Assembly: GCF_001578775.1 (NCBI RefSeq)
Contig: NZ_KQ969064.1
Location: 1-38,428 of the forward strand
Direction: 5' to 3'
From: Streptococcus cristatus
GTDB taxonomy: Bacteria; Bacillota; Bacilli; Lactobacillales; Streptococcaceae
Length of the DNA stretch: 38,428 nt
The stretch's first letter is position 1, and each line of letters begins with the position of its first letter. The notes beneath the pieces are model-generated. The model had not been told where the DNA came from, ran no database searches, and saw only the letters and a program-made list of their open reading frames with translations. Shown one piece after another: positions 8,269-18,726 of this stretch. Position numbers and translations under genes: made by a program.

Positions 8269-8604
8269 CTATTCTCTGTCTATGAATACTTGATCACTTT
8301 CTGGAATTCCAGACTCATCTTCGACAAAGCGATAAACCTCCATATGTAAACTATATTTTTTCCGTAAATCTAAAATTTTCTGCATTGTCTCTGAGTGATG
8401 ATGTTTGTCCAGGGCCTCTTGGTTTTCCCACTGGTCAATCAGTAAGATGGTTTGTTCATCCTCCATCGGTCGAAAATATTCATACTTCAAATTGCCTGCT
8501 TGATTTCTAATTTCAGAGACAATTCCACTATCCATCATGTCTTTTGCAAAATGGATTGCTTCTTGCCCTTTACCTTTATAATAAATATGAATTGTTAATG
8601 TCAT
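8269..8604 (-). CDS. Antibiotic biosynthesis monooxygenase (ABM) / YgiN-like domain protein
   Basis: 111 aa. Small ferredoxin-like dimeric fold of the ABM family: TLTIHIYYKGKG, then LKYEYFRPMEDEQTILLIDQWENQEALDKHHHSETM, the usual strand-W-x-N-x-x-A-hxxH pattern seen in quinol monooxygenases and heme-degrading relatives. The exact substrate cannot be inferred. The start is supported by GGAGGAAAGCTA before the ATG. It lies downstream of the phospho-beta-glucosidase on the same strand, but the terminator at 8630-8666 separates them, so it probably has its own promoter in the gap. Confidence 0.8.
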   Translation of the reverse strand: MTLTIHIYYKGKGQEAIHFAKDMMDSGIVSEIRNQAGNLKYEYFRPMEDEQTILLIDQWENQEALDKHHHSETMQKILDLRKKYSLHMEVYRFVEDESGIPESDQVFIDRE

Positions 8605-8629
8605 TAGCTTTCCTCCAATATTAGAACTA

Positions 8630-8666
8630 CTTTAAAAACAAGTCTAGAAGATCTTCTAAACTTGTT
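8630..8666 (-). terminator. Terminator of the 6-phospho-beta-glucosidase gene
   Basis: Read on the minus strand, AACAAGT-TAGAAG and CTTCTA-ACTTGTT form a long near-perfect hairpin (8637-8666). A run of five T (8634-8638, A on the + strand) closes its 3' side. Confidence 0.7.
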
Positions 8667-8681
8667 TATGAGCACGGTCAA

Positions 8682-10232
<1,551 letters not shown>

Positions 10233-10368
10233 TTAGTAGATCAGATAGAAAGCTATGCTATAAAAATGGGAGTTCATCTTAGAAAAGTATCATTATTTGC
10301 CAGTATATCAGTAGATTGATTGGTCAGTAGAGAGTAGAATGAAATGAGAAATAAAAGGAGTCAAAGCT

Positions 10369-11208
10369 ATGGGAAAAATTATCTTTTTAGATGTGGATGG
10401 AACGATTGTGGATTATGATAATCATATACCTGACTCGGCCAAAGTAGCGATTCGCAAAGCGCGTGAAAATGGGCATCTTGTCTATGTTTGCACGGGGCGT
10501 AGCAAAGCTGAAATGCCTGAGGAGATTTGGAATATCGGATTTGATGGCATGATTGGGGGCAATGGTTCTTATGTAGAACATCAGGGCAAAGTTCTCATGC
10601 ATCAGCTGATTCCCTTTGAAATAGCAAAGCAAGTTGTTGATTGGCTAGAAGCACGAGGACTGGAGTTTTATCTTGAAAGCAATAACGGTCTTTTTGCTAG
10701 CCGCAATTTTCGTGATGCTGCGAGACCTATACTACGCACCTATGCTTTGGGTAAGGGGGCTAGTGAAGATCAAGTTTCAAATATGGAAGCAGAAGATGCC
10801 TTACATGGCTTGATTTATGGAGGTGAATTATACAGAGACGATCTTAATAAAATTAGTTTTATTCTGCATTCCTACCGAGACCATCTCGATTCCCAAAAAG
10901 CTTTTCCAGATCTGAAAGCTGGGACATGGGGTGGACGTGGTGAAGCTGCCTTGTTTGGGGACTTGGGTGTAAAAGATATTAATAAAGCGCATGCTGTTGA
11001 TGTTATTCTTCAATATTTAGGAGCAAGTCGTTCAGATACGATTGCTTTGGGGGATGCTAAAGTCGATATCCCTATGCTTCAGGCTTGTCAGATAGGTGTC
11101 GCTATGGGGAATGGAGGAGTAGAAATCCTAGCTATAGCAGATATGGTGACAGATGATGTGCGCCAAGACGGACTCTATAAAGCCTTTGAAAAACTTGATT
11201 TATTATAG
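10369..11208 (+). CDS. Cof-type HAD-IIB family sugar-phosphate phosphatase
   Basis: 279 aa. HAD motif I is FLDVDGTIVD (nucleophile near residue 8), motif II is VCTGRS, and motif IV is ALGDAKVDIPMLQACQIGVAMGN, with the C2B-type cap between (about 85-190). This is the usual Cof/YwpJ architecture. Motif IV here reads GDAKVDIPML instead of the usual GDxxNDxxM, so the conserved Asn is Val. Acts on sugar or cofactor phosphates in the cytosol; the exact substrate is unknown. AAAGGAG precedes the ATG. The gene is followed after 9 nt by the histidine phosphatase on the same strand, forming a two-gene phosphatase unit set within the minus-strand bgl genes. Confidence 0.88.
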   Translation: MGKIIFLDVDGTIVDYDNHIPDSAKVAIRKARENGHLVYVCTGRSKAEMPEEIWNIGFDGMIGGNGSYVEHQGKVLMHQLIPFEIAKQVVDWLEARGLEFYLESNNGLFASRNFRDAARPILRTYALGKGASEDQVSNMEAEDALHGLIYGGELYRDDLNKISFILHSYRDHLDSQKAFPDLKAGTWGGRGEAALFGDLGVKDINKAHAVDVILQYLGASRSDTIALGDAKVDIPMLQACQIGVAMGNGGVEILAIADMVTDDVRQDGLYKAFEKLDLL

Positions 11209-11217
11209 GAGGTTAAA

Positions 11218-11817
11218 ATGATAAAAACACTCTATCTCATGCGGCATGGACAAACTCTGTTTAACCAACGTCATCTCATACAAGGATGGTGTGATTCCCC
11301 CTTGACGGAACTAGGTATCTACCAAGCTCAGGTGGCGGGAAACTATTTTAAAGAACAAGGGATTCAATTTGACCAAGCTTTTAGTTCAACTTCCGAACGA
11401 GCTTGTGACACATTAGAAATTGCAACAGAAGGGAAAGTTTCCTATCAGCGAGTTAAAGGACTGAAAGAATGGAATTTTGGAGTTTTTGAAGGAGAAAGCG
11501 AAGATCTAAATCCAGCTCTTCCCTATGGTGATTTCTTTGTCCAATACGGTGGAGAATCTCAGCAAGAATTGCAAGACCGAATAGACCACACTATTCGAGA
11601 GCTTATGGAAGCAACAACTGGAAATACAATTCTCATGGTATCTCATGGTGGAGCTATTCGTAATTTTGCTCGGGCTTGGGAAAAGTATCAGAGAACGGAA
11701 ATCAAGACTAGGATGACCAATTGTTGTATTCTAAAATTTACATATTCAGATGGTATTTTCTATTTGGAAGAAGTGATTCATCATGATTTTAGTAATTGGA
11801 AAGGTCCTGTAAATTAG
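11218..11817 (+). CDS. Histidine phosphatase family protein (phosphoglycerate mutase-like)
   Basis: 199 aa. The phosphohistidine motif LMRHGQT lies at residues 7-13, followed by GWCDSPLTELG, the Ser/Glu-bearing loop FSSTSERACDT, and the second active-site His in MVSHGGAIRNF. These are the signatures of the cofactor-dependent PGM / acid-phosphatase branch. It is too short to be a glycolytic GpmA and looks like a broad-specificity phosphatase. RBS AGGAGG overlaps the end of the preceding HAD gene, indicating co-transcription and probably coupled function in dephosphorylating sugar phosphates (inference). Confidence 0.88.
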   Translation: MIKTLYLMRHGQTLFNQRHLIQGWCDSPLTELGIYQAQVAGNYFKEQGIQFDQAFSSTSERACDTLEIATEGKVSYQRVKGLKEWNFGVFEGESEDLNPALPYGDFFVQYGGESQQELQDRIDHTIRELMEATTGNTILMVSHGGAIRNFARAWEKYQRTEIKTRMTNCCILKFTYSDGIFYLEEVIHHDFSNWKGPVN

Positions 11818-11833
11818 AAAATTTGGGTAAGAT

Positions 11834-11864
11834 AAAAATCATAAACTTTAAGTTTATGATTTTT
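11834..11864. terminator. Bidirectional terminator between convergent genes
   Basis: AAAAATCATAAACT and its complement form a near-perfect palindrome with A-run and T-run on opposite sides. It serves the + strand phosphatase pair and the minus-strand licT-type gene, whose stop begins at 11866. Confidence 0.8.
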
Positions 11865-12682
11865 CATTTCTTCTTTCGGATGCGAGAGAGATGGATAGTC
11901 AGATAGAGTTGTTCATCCTCTGATACTTGGTAGTTTCTTGTTTGTTTGAGGTGGTGAGATATTTTTTCTGTTGTACCATAGGCAAGCGGATACTTGCATT
12001 TCAGTAATTCAAACATCTCGTTGTCTTCTATTTCTTGATAGCCTGTCTCTGTTAAAACTCGCTCACAGAAAAATTTTAGATGGGTAATAAAGCGTTGGAC
12101 ATAGATATCATCTTCGTCAAGAGGAATTTCTAGGCTGTACTTGACTATGGTCATAATTTCTTCCATCAATTGCGTCAAGTCCCGTGCATTCGAGCCGGCC
12201 TGTTGTAGTTCGCTATTAACCAATGTTAGAGCCATAAAACCTGCCTCATCATCAGGTAATTCTTGCTCCAAGTAGCTACTGAGAAGTTCCTGAGCATAAA
12301 GTCCTACCTTATATTCCTTAGGAAAGAAACGCTTGATATCCCACATCAAAAAATTTTTCAGAAAAAATCCATCACGGATTCGTTGTTCGACTCCATACAT
12401 GTGGTCGGCTAGGCTCAAAAAGGCCTTATCCTTGAGAGGGATTTCTAATTTAGCTTTAGCGTAGGAAATAGCCTTATCAGCTAGTTCCAAAAGTTCAACA
12501 GGTAGATCTAGAAACAGTTCACGGCTATCTTTGGAGAGTATATAGCGTTTTTCAATGACAGTGTCATCTAGTTCTTCACCTACTTTTTTTCCAAAAGCCA
12601 ACCCTTTTCCCATGACAATAATCTCTTGATCCTTGTCGTTAGACAGAACTACATTATTATTGAAAATTTTATGAATAATCAT
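11864..12682 (-). CDS. licT: BglG/LicT-family transcriptional antiterminator
   Basis: 272 aa from the ATG at 12682; the extra 17 upstream codons overlap the promoter. An N-terminal CAT RNA-binding domain (residues 1-55, MIIHKIFNNNVVLSNDKDQE, MGKGLAFGKK) is followed by two PRD domains. LicT-type phosphorylation sites are H94 in PRD1 (LADHMYG), H201 (FITHLKFF) and H264 (LTIHLSRI) in PRD2. The second PRD1 His is replaced by T153 (GFMALTLVNS). The protein should bind the RAT in the bglP leader and prevent termination when beta-glucoside is present, under control of EII phosphotransfer. The gene lies downstream of bglP, but has an extended -10 promoter of its own. Confidence 0.92.
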   Translation of the reverse strand: MIIHKIFNNNVVLSNDKDQEIIVMGKGLAFGKKVGEELDDTVIEKRYILSKDSRELFLDLPVELLELADKAISYAKAKLEIPLKDKAFLSLADHMYGVEQRIRDGFFLKNFLMWDIKRFFPKEYKVGLYAQELLSSYLEQELPDDEAGFMALTLVNSELQQAGSNARDLTQLMEEIMTIVKYSLEIPLDEDDIYVQRFITHLKFFCERVLTETGYQEIEDNEMFELLKCKYPLAYGTTEKISHHLKQTRNYQVSEDEQLYLTIHLSRIRKKK

Positions 12683-12710
12683 GTTTTTTACCTTGTAGTT
12701 TGATAAATCT

Positions 12711-12719
12711 AGTATATCA
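12711..12719 (-). promoter_or_regulatory. Extended -10 promoter of licT
   Basis: On the minus strand, TGATATACT lies 28 bp before the ATG; no good -35 is visible. It would allow antiterminator synthesis independently of the RAT-controlled bglP transcript. Confidence 0.5.
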
Positions 12720-12762
12720 TAAAGAAGGAGCATAGAGAACAGTTTCCCTACGCTCTTGCCTT

Positions 12763-14841
<2,079 letters not shown>

Positions 14842-14844
14842 TTA

Positions 14845-14882
14845 AGTATATCACATTTTATCTTTTTTGCAAGCGCTTTTTT
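14845..14882 (-). promoter_or_regulatory. bglP promoter with cre site over the -35
   Basis: On the minus strand, TTGCAA (14872-14867), a 16-bp spacer and TATACT (14850-14845). The + strand sequence TGCAAGCGCTTTTT at 14868-14881 fits the cre consensus with two mismatches and covers the -35. This suggests CcpA repression added to LicT antitermination. Confidence 0.7.
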
Positions 14883-14999
14883 AAAATAAATTACAAATTT
14901 TTTAGGTGAGTTGATGCAGTGTGCTTTATACAAAAAATATTTTCAATAATAAGTATAAATTAAGAACCTGTATTCACAAAAAAATGTTAAACTAAAGTT

Positions 15000-15263
15000 A
15001 TGACACGAAAAGCATATGATACTGATTTAAACGATCAAGAATGGGCTAAGATTGAACCCTATTTCTCCAAACACCGCACCTATAAATGGTCGAAACGAGA
15101 ACTTGTTAATGCGACTTTGTACATCACTAAAACAGGTTGTCAATGGCGCATGCTCCCTCATGACTTCCCTCCTTATCCAACGGTATGGAGTTTCTTTCGT
15201 CGTGCTAAGGCGAGTGGTTTGTGGGATACCATCTTGACTGAGCTGGTTAAAAAAAGCGACTAA
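15000..15263 (+). CDS. IS5-family transposase, first frame (OrfA)
   Basis: 87 aa. N-terminal transposase part: YDTDLNDQEWAKIEPYF, GCQWRMLPHDFPPYPTVWSFFRRAKASGLWD, the DUF4096-type region found at the start of IS5/IS427 transposases. It ends at TAA 15261-15263, just after a run of seven A (15249-15255). The second frame overlaps from 15251, so a -1 frameshift on the A7 run would give the full-length enzyme, as is usual for this IS group. No Shine-Dalgarno is evident; the ATG follows the left end closely. Confidence 0.88.
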   Translation: MTRKAYDTDLNDQEWAKIEPYFSKHRTYKWSKRELVNATLYITKTGCQWRMLPHDFPPYPTVWSFFRRAKASGLWDTILTELVKKSD

Positions 15264-15757
15264 AAGCTGGTAGGTCAGTCTCTCCAACCTATGCAATCAT
15301 AGATTCTCAGAGTGTGAAAACAACGGATGCTGCAGAGGAACGAGGTATTGACGGCGGTAAAAAAGTAAAAGGGAGAAAGCGCCACATTGTGGTTGATACC
15401 ATGGGGAATCTTCTTGATGTTGTGGTTCATGCGGCTAATCTTCATGACACAAAATCAGGGATTTTAGTAGCGCGTCAAGTGATGGCACCATTCCCGACAA
15501 TCAAAGCTTTTTCAGCTGATGCTGGTTATAGGAAAAGTTTTGAAGAGATGATGGCACAGGAGTTCCAGTGTCCAGTAGATATTTCTGAAAAAATCAAAGG
15601 AAGTTGGCGCATCATCCCAAAGCGTTGGGTAGTAGAGCGGACTTTCTCATGGTTGAACCACTCTCGAAGATTAGCCAAGGATGTTGAAAAATCTGTATCA
15701 TCTGAAGTTGCTTTTGTAAAACTATCTCATATTCGTCGGATTTTAAGGGCGTTATGA
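15251..15757 (+). CDS. IS5-family transposase, second frame (OrfB, DDE domain)
   Basis: This frame is open from 15251 (just after a stop at 15248) and reads KKRLKAGRSVSPTYAIIDSQSVKTTD onward, about 168 codons, though the first start-like codon (GTG) is only at 15314. The DDE catalytic triad is visible: D in AIIDSQSV, D in FSADAGYR, and E in WVVERTFSWLNHSRRL. It is most likely translated only as a fusion with OrfA through slippage on the seven-A run, and it appears intact. Confidence 0.85.
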   Translation, partial: KKRLKAGRSVSPTYAIIDSQSVKTTDAAEERGIDGGKKVKGRKRHIVVDTMGNLLDVVVHAANLHDTKSGILVARQVMAPFPTIKAFSADAGYRKSFEEMMAQEFQCPVDISEKIKGSWRIIPKRWVVERTFSWLNHSRRLAKDVEKSVSSEVAFVKLSHIRRILRAL

Positions 15758-15924
15758 TGTTGTGAAATACAGGTTCTAACTAGTGAAATATTCATCTGTC
15801 ATGTGCTGGAAATTCTAATATCTAAAGAAAGCTATAATTGTTCTAAAAAATGAATTAGGATTTAAGCTCTTTGCTAAATTTGGAGATGGTAATTCTATAT
15901 TATGACCATATAATTTAATTTCCT

Positions 15925-15980
15925 ATAAAAAACACCCCAATCGTTAGATTTTATGTCTAACTTTTGGGGTGTGCTTTTTT
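15925..15980 (-). terminator. Terminator of the lactate oxidase locus
   Basis: CACCCCAA..GTTAGA and TCTAAC..TTGGGGTG pair across TTTTATG; the minus-strand 3' arm is followed by a T run. It remains in place although the gene upstream is broken. The stretch 15777-15924 shows nothing else. Confidence 0.8.
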
Positions 15981-16000
15981 ATTGCAATCTATTTTATTTA

Positions 16001-16422
16001 TCAATACAATTTCAAATCACGAGGGTCCACTGGGAAGGTTGGGTTGTATGGATTGTGGCGTAGTTTGAAGTGTTTGACATCTTCAATGGTTTGAGTTCCA
16101 GATAACTGCATGACTGTTTTCAATTCTGCATTCAAGTGTTCAAAGACTTGGCGAACACCAACGCTACCACCGAGAGCCAAACCATAAATGACAGGACGGC
16201 CAATGGCTACTAAGTCTGCTCCTGAAGCCAAGGCTTTAAAGACGTGTTGGCCACGGCGAATACCAGAGTCAAAGACAATCGGTACACGTTTATCTACTGC
16301 TTCAGCTCCACTCGCGAGTAGCCAAAAGCAGCTTTAGGAATGACTTGCTGCGCCATGGGCTCCAGATCATAGGTGTTGATGAAATCCACAGGGCCTTCGG
16401 CATTGCTTGTTTTGTATGACAT
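16001..16422 (-). pseudogene. lctO: Lactate oxidase (FMN-dependent alpha-hydroxy-acid oxidase), internally deleted
   Basis: The 5' end is clear: RBS AAGGAGG, ATG at 16422, MSYKTSNAEGPVDFINTYD through VIPKAAFGY, which includes the active-site Tyr of LctO. Six codons later the frame hits TAG (16294-16296 region). In a shifted frame the sequence continues SGAEAVDKRVPIVFDSGIRR and on to the normal C-terminus HNPYNPTFPVDPRDLKLY (stop near 16001). Only about 140 of the usual ~375-390 residues remain. The lost middle includes the SNHGARQ segment with the catalytic His. The enzyme would oxidise L-lactate to pyruvate plus H2O2; this copy cannot. The promoter-side palindrome and the terminator are still intact. 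Confidence 0.92.
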
Positions 16423-16437
16423 AAAATATCCTCCTTG

Positions 16438-16461
16438 ATAAAAGTAAACGTTTACTTTTAT
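16438..16461. promoter_or_regulatory. 24-bp perfect palindrome upstream of lctO (cre/LacI-type operator)
   Basis: The half-site ATAAAAGTAAAC is followed immediately by its reverse complement, centred on a CG step. The central AGTAAACGTTTACT differs from the cre consensus at two positions only. It lies 16 bp upstream of the lctO start and about 140 bp before the ABC operon promoter. Confidence 0.7.
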
Positions 16462-16597
16462 GATTTACAGGAATATCTTAACCCTTTCTCATGTCATTTT
16501 CAAAAATTTTGTCTGGAAGTTTCAGATTGTAATAGAGACGATAAATATTTTTTATCATTGTGATAGAAAATACATATTATTCAAACATGCCTTTTAG

Positions 16598-16606
16598 TGC
16601 TACAAT
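16598..16606 (+). promoter_or_regulatory. Extended -10 promoter of the amino-acid ABC operon
   Basis: TGCTACAAT is a good extended -10; the -35 region (TATTCA) is weak. Transcription would start near 16613, only about 11 nt before the ATG at 16624. This favours the TTG start at 16639. Confidence 0.6.
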
Positions 16607-16638
16607 AGCTGTATTATTCCTAGATGGGAGGTTCTCTT

Positions 16639-17319
16639 TTGGATTGGTCCATTGTTGAACAATATCTACCATTATATCAAGAGGCATTTTTTCTAACCCT
16701 GCATATCGCAGTTTGGGGCATTTTGGGAGCTTTTCTAGTTGGCTTACTTGTTAGTATTATCCGGCATTATCGTATCCCTGTTTTGACACAACTAGCCACT
16801 GCTTATATTGAATTGTCGCGAAATACGCCCCTTTTGATCCAACTCTTCTTTCTCTACTTCGGGCTTCCCCGAATAGGCATTGTCTTTTCGTCAGAGGTCT
16901 GTGCAACTCTGGGGCTCATCTTTTTGGGAGGCTCCTATATGGCCGAATCCTTCCGAAGCGGGCTAGAAGCAGTTAGTCAAACCCAGCATGAGATTGGTTT
17001 AGCGATCGGTCTGACACCCGTTCAAGTTTTTCGCTACGTAGTCTTGCCACAAGCCACAGCAGTGGCTCTGCCATCCTTCAGTGCCAATGTGATTTTCCTG
17101 ATCAAGGAAACCTCTGTCTTCTCTGCGGTTGCTCTAGCCGACCTCATGTATGTTGCTAAGGACTTGATTGGGCTTTACTATGAGACAGACATCGCACTGG
17201 CTATGTTGGTAGTAGCCTATCTTATTATGCTCCTGCCTATATCATTGCTCTTTAGTTGGATAGAAAGGAGGCTCCGTCATGCAGGATTCGGGAATACAGG
17301 TACTTTTTCAGGGAAATAA
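16639..17319 (+). CDS. Polar amino acid ABC transporter permease (first subunit)
   Basis: 226 aa. His/Glu/Gln/Arg-type permease with about five membrane helices and the EAA loop (QTQHEIGLAIGLTPVQVFRYVVLPQA) that docks the ATPase. The TTG at 16639 follows GGGAGG by 7 nt, the best Shine-Dalgarno here; an in-frame ATG at 16624 has no RBS, so either start is possible. It is the first gene of a four-gene importer operon: permease, permease, ATPase, lipoprotein. Its 3' end overlaps the second permease by 41 bp, suggesting translational coupling and equal subunit synthesis. Confidence 0.9.
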   Translation: MDWSIVEQYLPLYQEAFFLTLHIAVWGILGAFLVGLLVSIIRHYRIPVLTQLATAYIELSRNTPLLIQLFFLYFGLPRIGIVFSSEVCATLGLIFLGGSYMAESFRSGLEAVSQTQHEIGLAIGLTPVQVFRYVVLPQATAVALPSFSANVIFLIKETSVFSAVALADLMYVAKDLIGLYYETDIALAMLVVAYLIMLLPISLLFSWIERRLRHAGFGNTGTFSGK

Positions 17320-17956
17320 TCTCTTGCGGATCTTACAAGGATTGGGAGTCACGATTGGTATTTCCATCCTTTCTGTCCTCTTATCCATGATTTTCGGTAC
17401 GGTTATGGGAATCATCATGACCTCTCATTCTAGAGTCGTTCGTTTTTTGACACGCTTTTATCTAGAATTTATCCGTATCATGCCCCAGCTGGTTCTGCTC
17501 TTCATTGTTTACTTTGGTTTGGCTCGAAATTTTAATATCAACATTTCTGGAGAGACTTCTGCCGTTATCGTTTTTACCCTTTGGGGAACTGCTGAAATGG
17601 GGGACTTGGTACGCGGAGCTATCACTTCCCTTCCTAAACATCAGTTTGAAAGCGGACAGGCGCTGGGGTTGACGACCTTCCAACTTTACTACCACATCAT
17701 CATCCCGCAGGTCTTGAGAAGACTGCTTCCTCAGGCCATCAATCTCGTTACTCGGATGATCAAAACCACCTCTTTGGTTGTTTTGATTGGGGTCGTTGAA
17801 GTCACAAAAGTGGGACAGCAGATCATTGATAGCAATCGCTTGACCATTCCAACCGCATCCTTTTGGATTTACGGCACCATTCTGGTCCTTTATTTCGCGG
17901 TTTGCTTCCCTATTTCCAAGCTATCCACTCACTTAGAAAAACACTGGAGGAACTAA
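17279..17956 (+). CDS. Polar amino acid ABC transporter permease (second subunit)
   Basis: 225 aa. Same HisMQ-type fold as the preceding gene: N-terminal helix LLRILQGLGVTIGISILSVL, EAA loop PKHQFESGQALGLTTFQLYYHIIIPQVLRRLLPQAI. The start within the preceding gene is supported by AAAGGAGGCTCCGTC before the ATG. It likely pairs with the first permease as a heterodimer in the membrane. The stop codon is directly followed by the ATG of the ATPase gene, so the operon is tightly packed. Confidence 0.92.
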   Translation: MQDSGIQVLFQGNNLLRILQGLGVTIGISILSVLLSMIFGTVMGIIMTSHSRVVRFLTRFYLEFIRIMPQLVLLFIVYFGLARNFNINISGETSAVIVFTLWGTAEMGDLVRGAITSLPKHQFESGQALGLTTFQLYYHIIIPQVLRRLLPQAINLVTRMIKTTSLVVLIGVVEVTKVGQQIIDSNRLTIPTASFWIYGTILVLYFAVCFPISKLSTHLEKHWRN

Positions 17957-18715
17957 ATGTCTGATACCATATTAGAAATCAAGGATCTAAAAAAATCCTT
18001 CGGAGACAATCCCATCCTCCAAGGTCTTTCCCTAGAAATCAAAAAAGGGGATGTAGTGGTTATTCTAGGACCATCTGGTTGTGGGAAAAGTACCCTGCTT
18101 CGCTGCCTCAATGGCTTGGAAACCATTCAAGGTGGAGATATTATTCTGGATGGCCAGTCCATTATTGGCAACCAGAAAGACTTTCACTTGGTTCGCCAAA
18201 AGATTGGCATGGTCTTTCAAAGTTATGAACTCTTTCCCCATCTGGACGTTCTGCAGAATCTTATCTTAGGTCCTATCAAAGCACAAGGACGGGACAAGAA
18301 AGAGGTGACAGAAGAAGCCCTGCAATTACTGAAACGCGTCGGTTTGCTTGATAAAAAACATAGCTTCGCTCGTCAATTATCTGGTGGACAAAAGCAACGG
18401 GTTGCTATCGTACGTGCTCTTCTCATGCATCCAGAAATTATCCTCTTTGATGAAGTGACCGCTTCACTGGACCCCGAAATGGTACGTGAGGTCCTTGAAC
18501 TCATCAACGACCTAGCTCAAGAAGGTCGCACCATGATCTTGGTGACCCACGAAATGCAGTTTGCCCAAGCTATTGCAGATCGGATTATTTTTCTTGATCA
18601 AGGAAAGATCGCTGAGGAAGGAACTGCTCAGTCCTTCTTTACCAATCCACAAACCAAACGAGCACAAGAATTTTTAAACGTTTTTGACTTCAGCCAATTT
18701 GGCTCATATTTATAA
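17957..18715 (+). CDS. Amino acid ABC transporter ATP-binding protein
   Basis: 252 aa, normal length. Walker A GPSGCGKST (38-46), Q-loop VFQSYELFPHLDV, signature LSGGQKQRVAIVRAL, Walker B ILFDEVTASLDPE, and the switch His in LVTHEM. The Walker B segment has DEVTASLD where most family members have DEPTSALD; the catalytic Glu is present. It powers the neighbouring permeases from the cytosolic side. The ATG abuts the previous stop, with GGAGGAACTAA as the RBS. Confidence 0.95.
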   Translation: MSDTILEIKDLKKSFGDNPILQGLSLEIKKGDVVVILGPSGCGKSTLLRCLNGLETIQGGDIILDGQSIIGNQKDFHLVRQKIGMVFQSYELFPHLDVLQNLILGPIKAQGRDKKEVTEEALQLLKRVGLLDKKHSFARQLSGGQKQRVAIVRALLMHPEIILFDEVTASLDPEMVREVLELINDLAQEGRTMILVTHEMQFAQAIADRIIFLDQGKIAEEGTAQSFFTNPQTKRAQEFLNVFDFSQFGSYL

Positions 18716-18726
18716 AGGAGATTCTT

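Larger units (their letters stand above)
14964..15776 (+). mobile_element. IS5-family insertion sequence, 813 bp, complete
   Basis: Terminal inverted repeats begin GAACCTGTATT-CACAA on the left and (reverse complement) GAACCTGTATTTCACAA on the right, differing by one base. TAA is present immediately outside each end, a 3-bp target duplication of the TNA type. Two overlapping frames encode the transposase. It sits upstream of the bglP promoter, about 80 bp from it, without disrupting an identifiable gene. Confidence 0.88.

Noticed and set aside
8146..8349. 67-codon + strand ORF
   Set aside because: No RBS, and it overlaps the 3' end of the ABM gene on the other strand.
15027..15296. Minus-strand ORF of 89 codons within the IS
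   Set aside because: Shadow of the transposase first frame.
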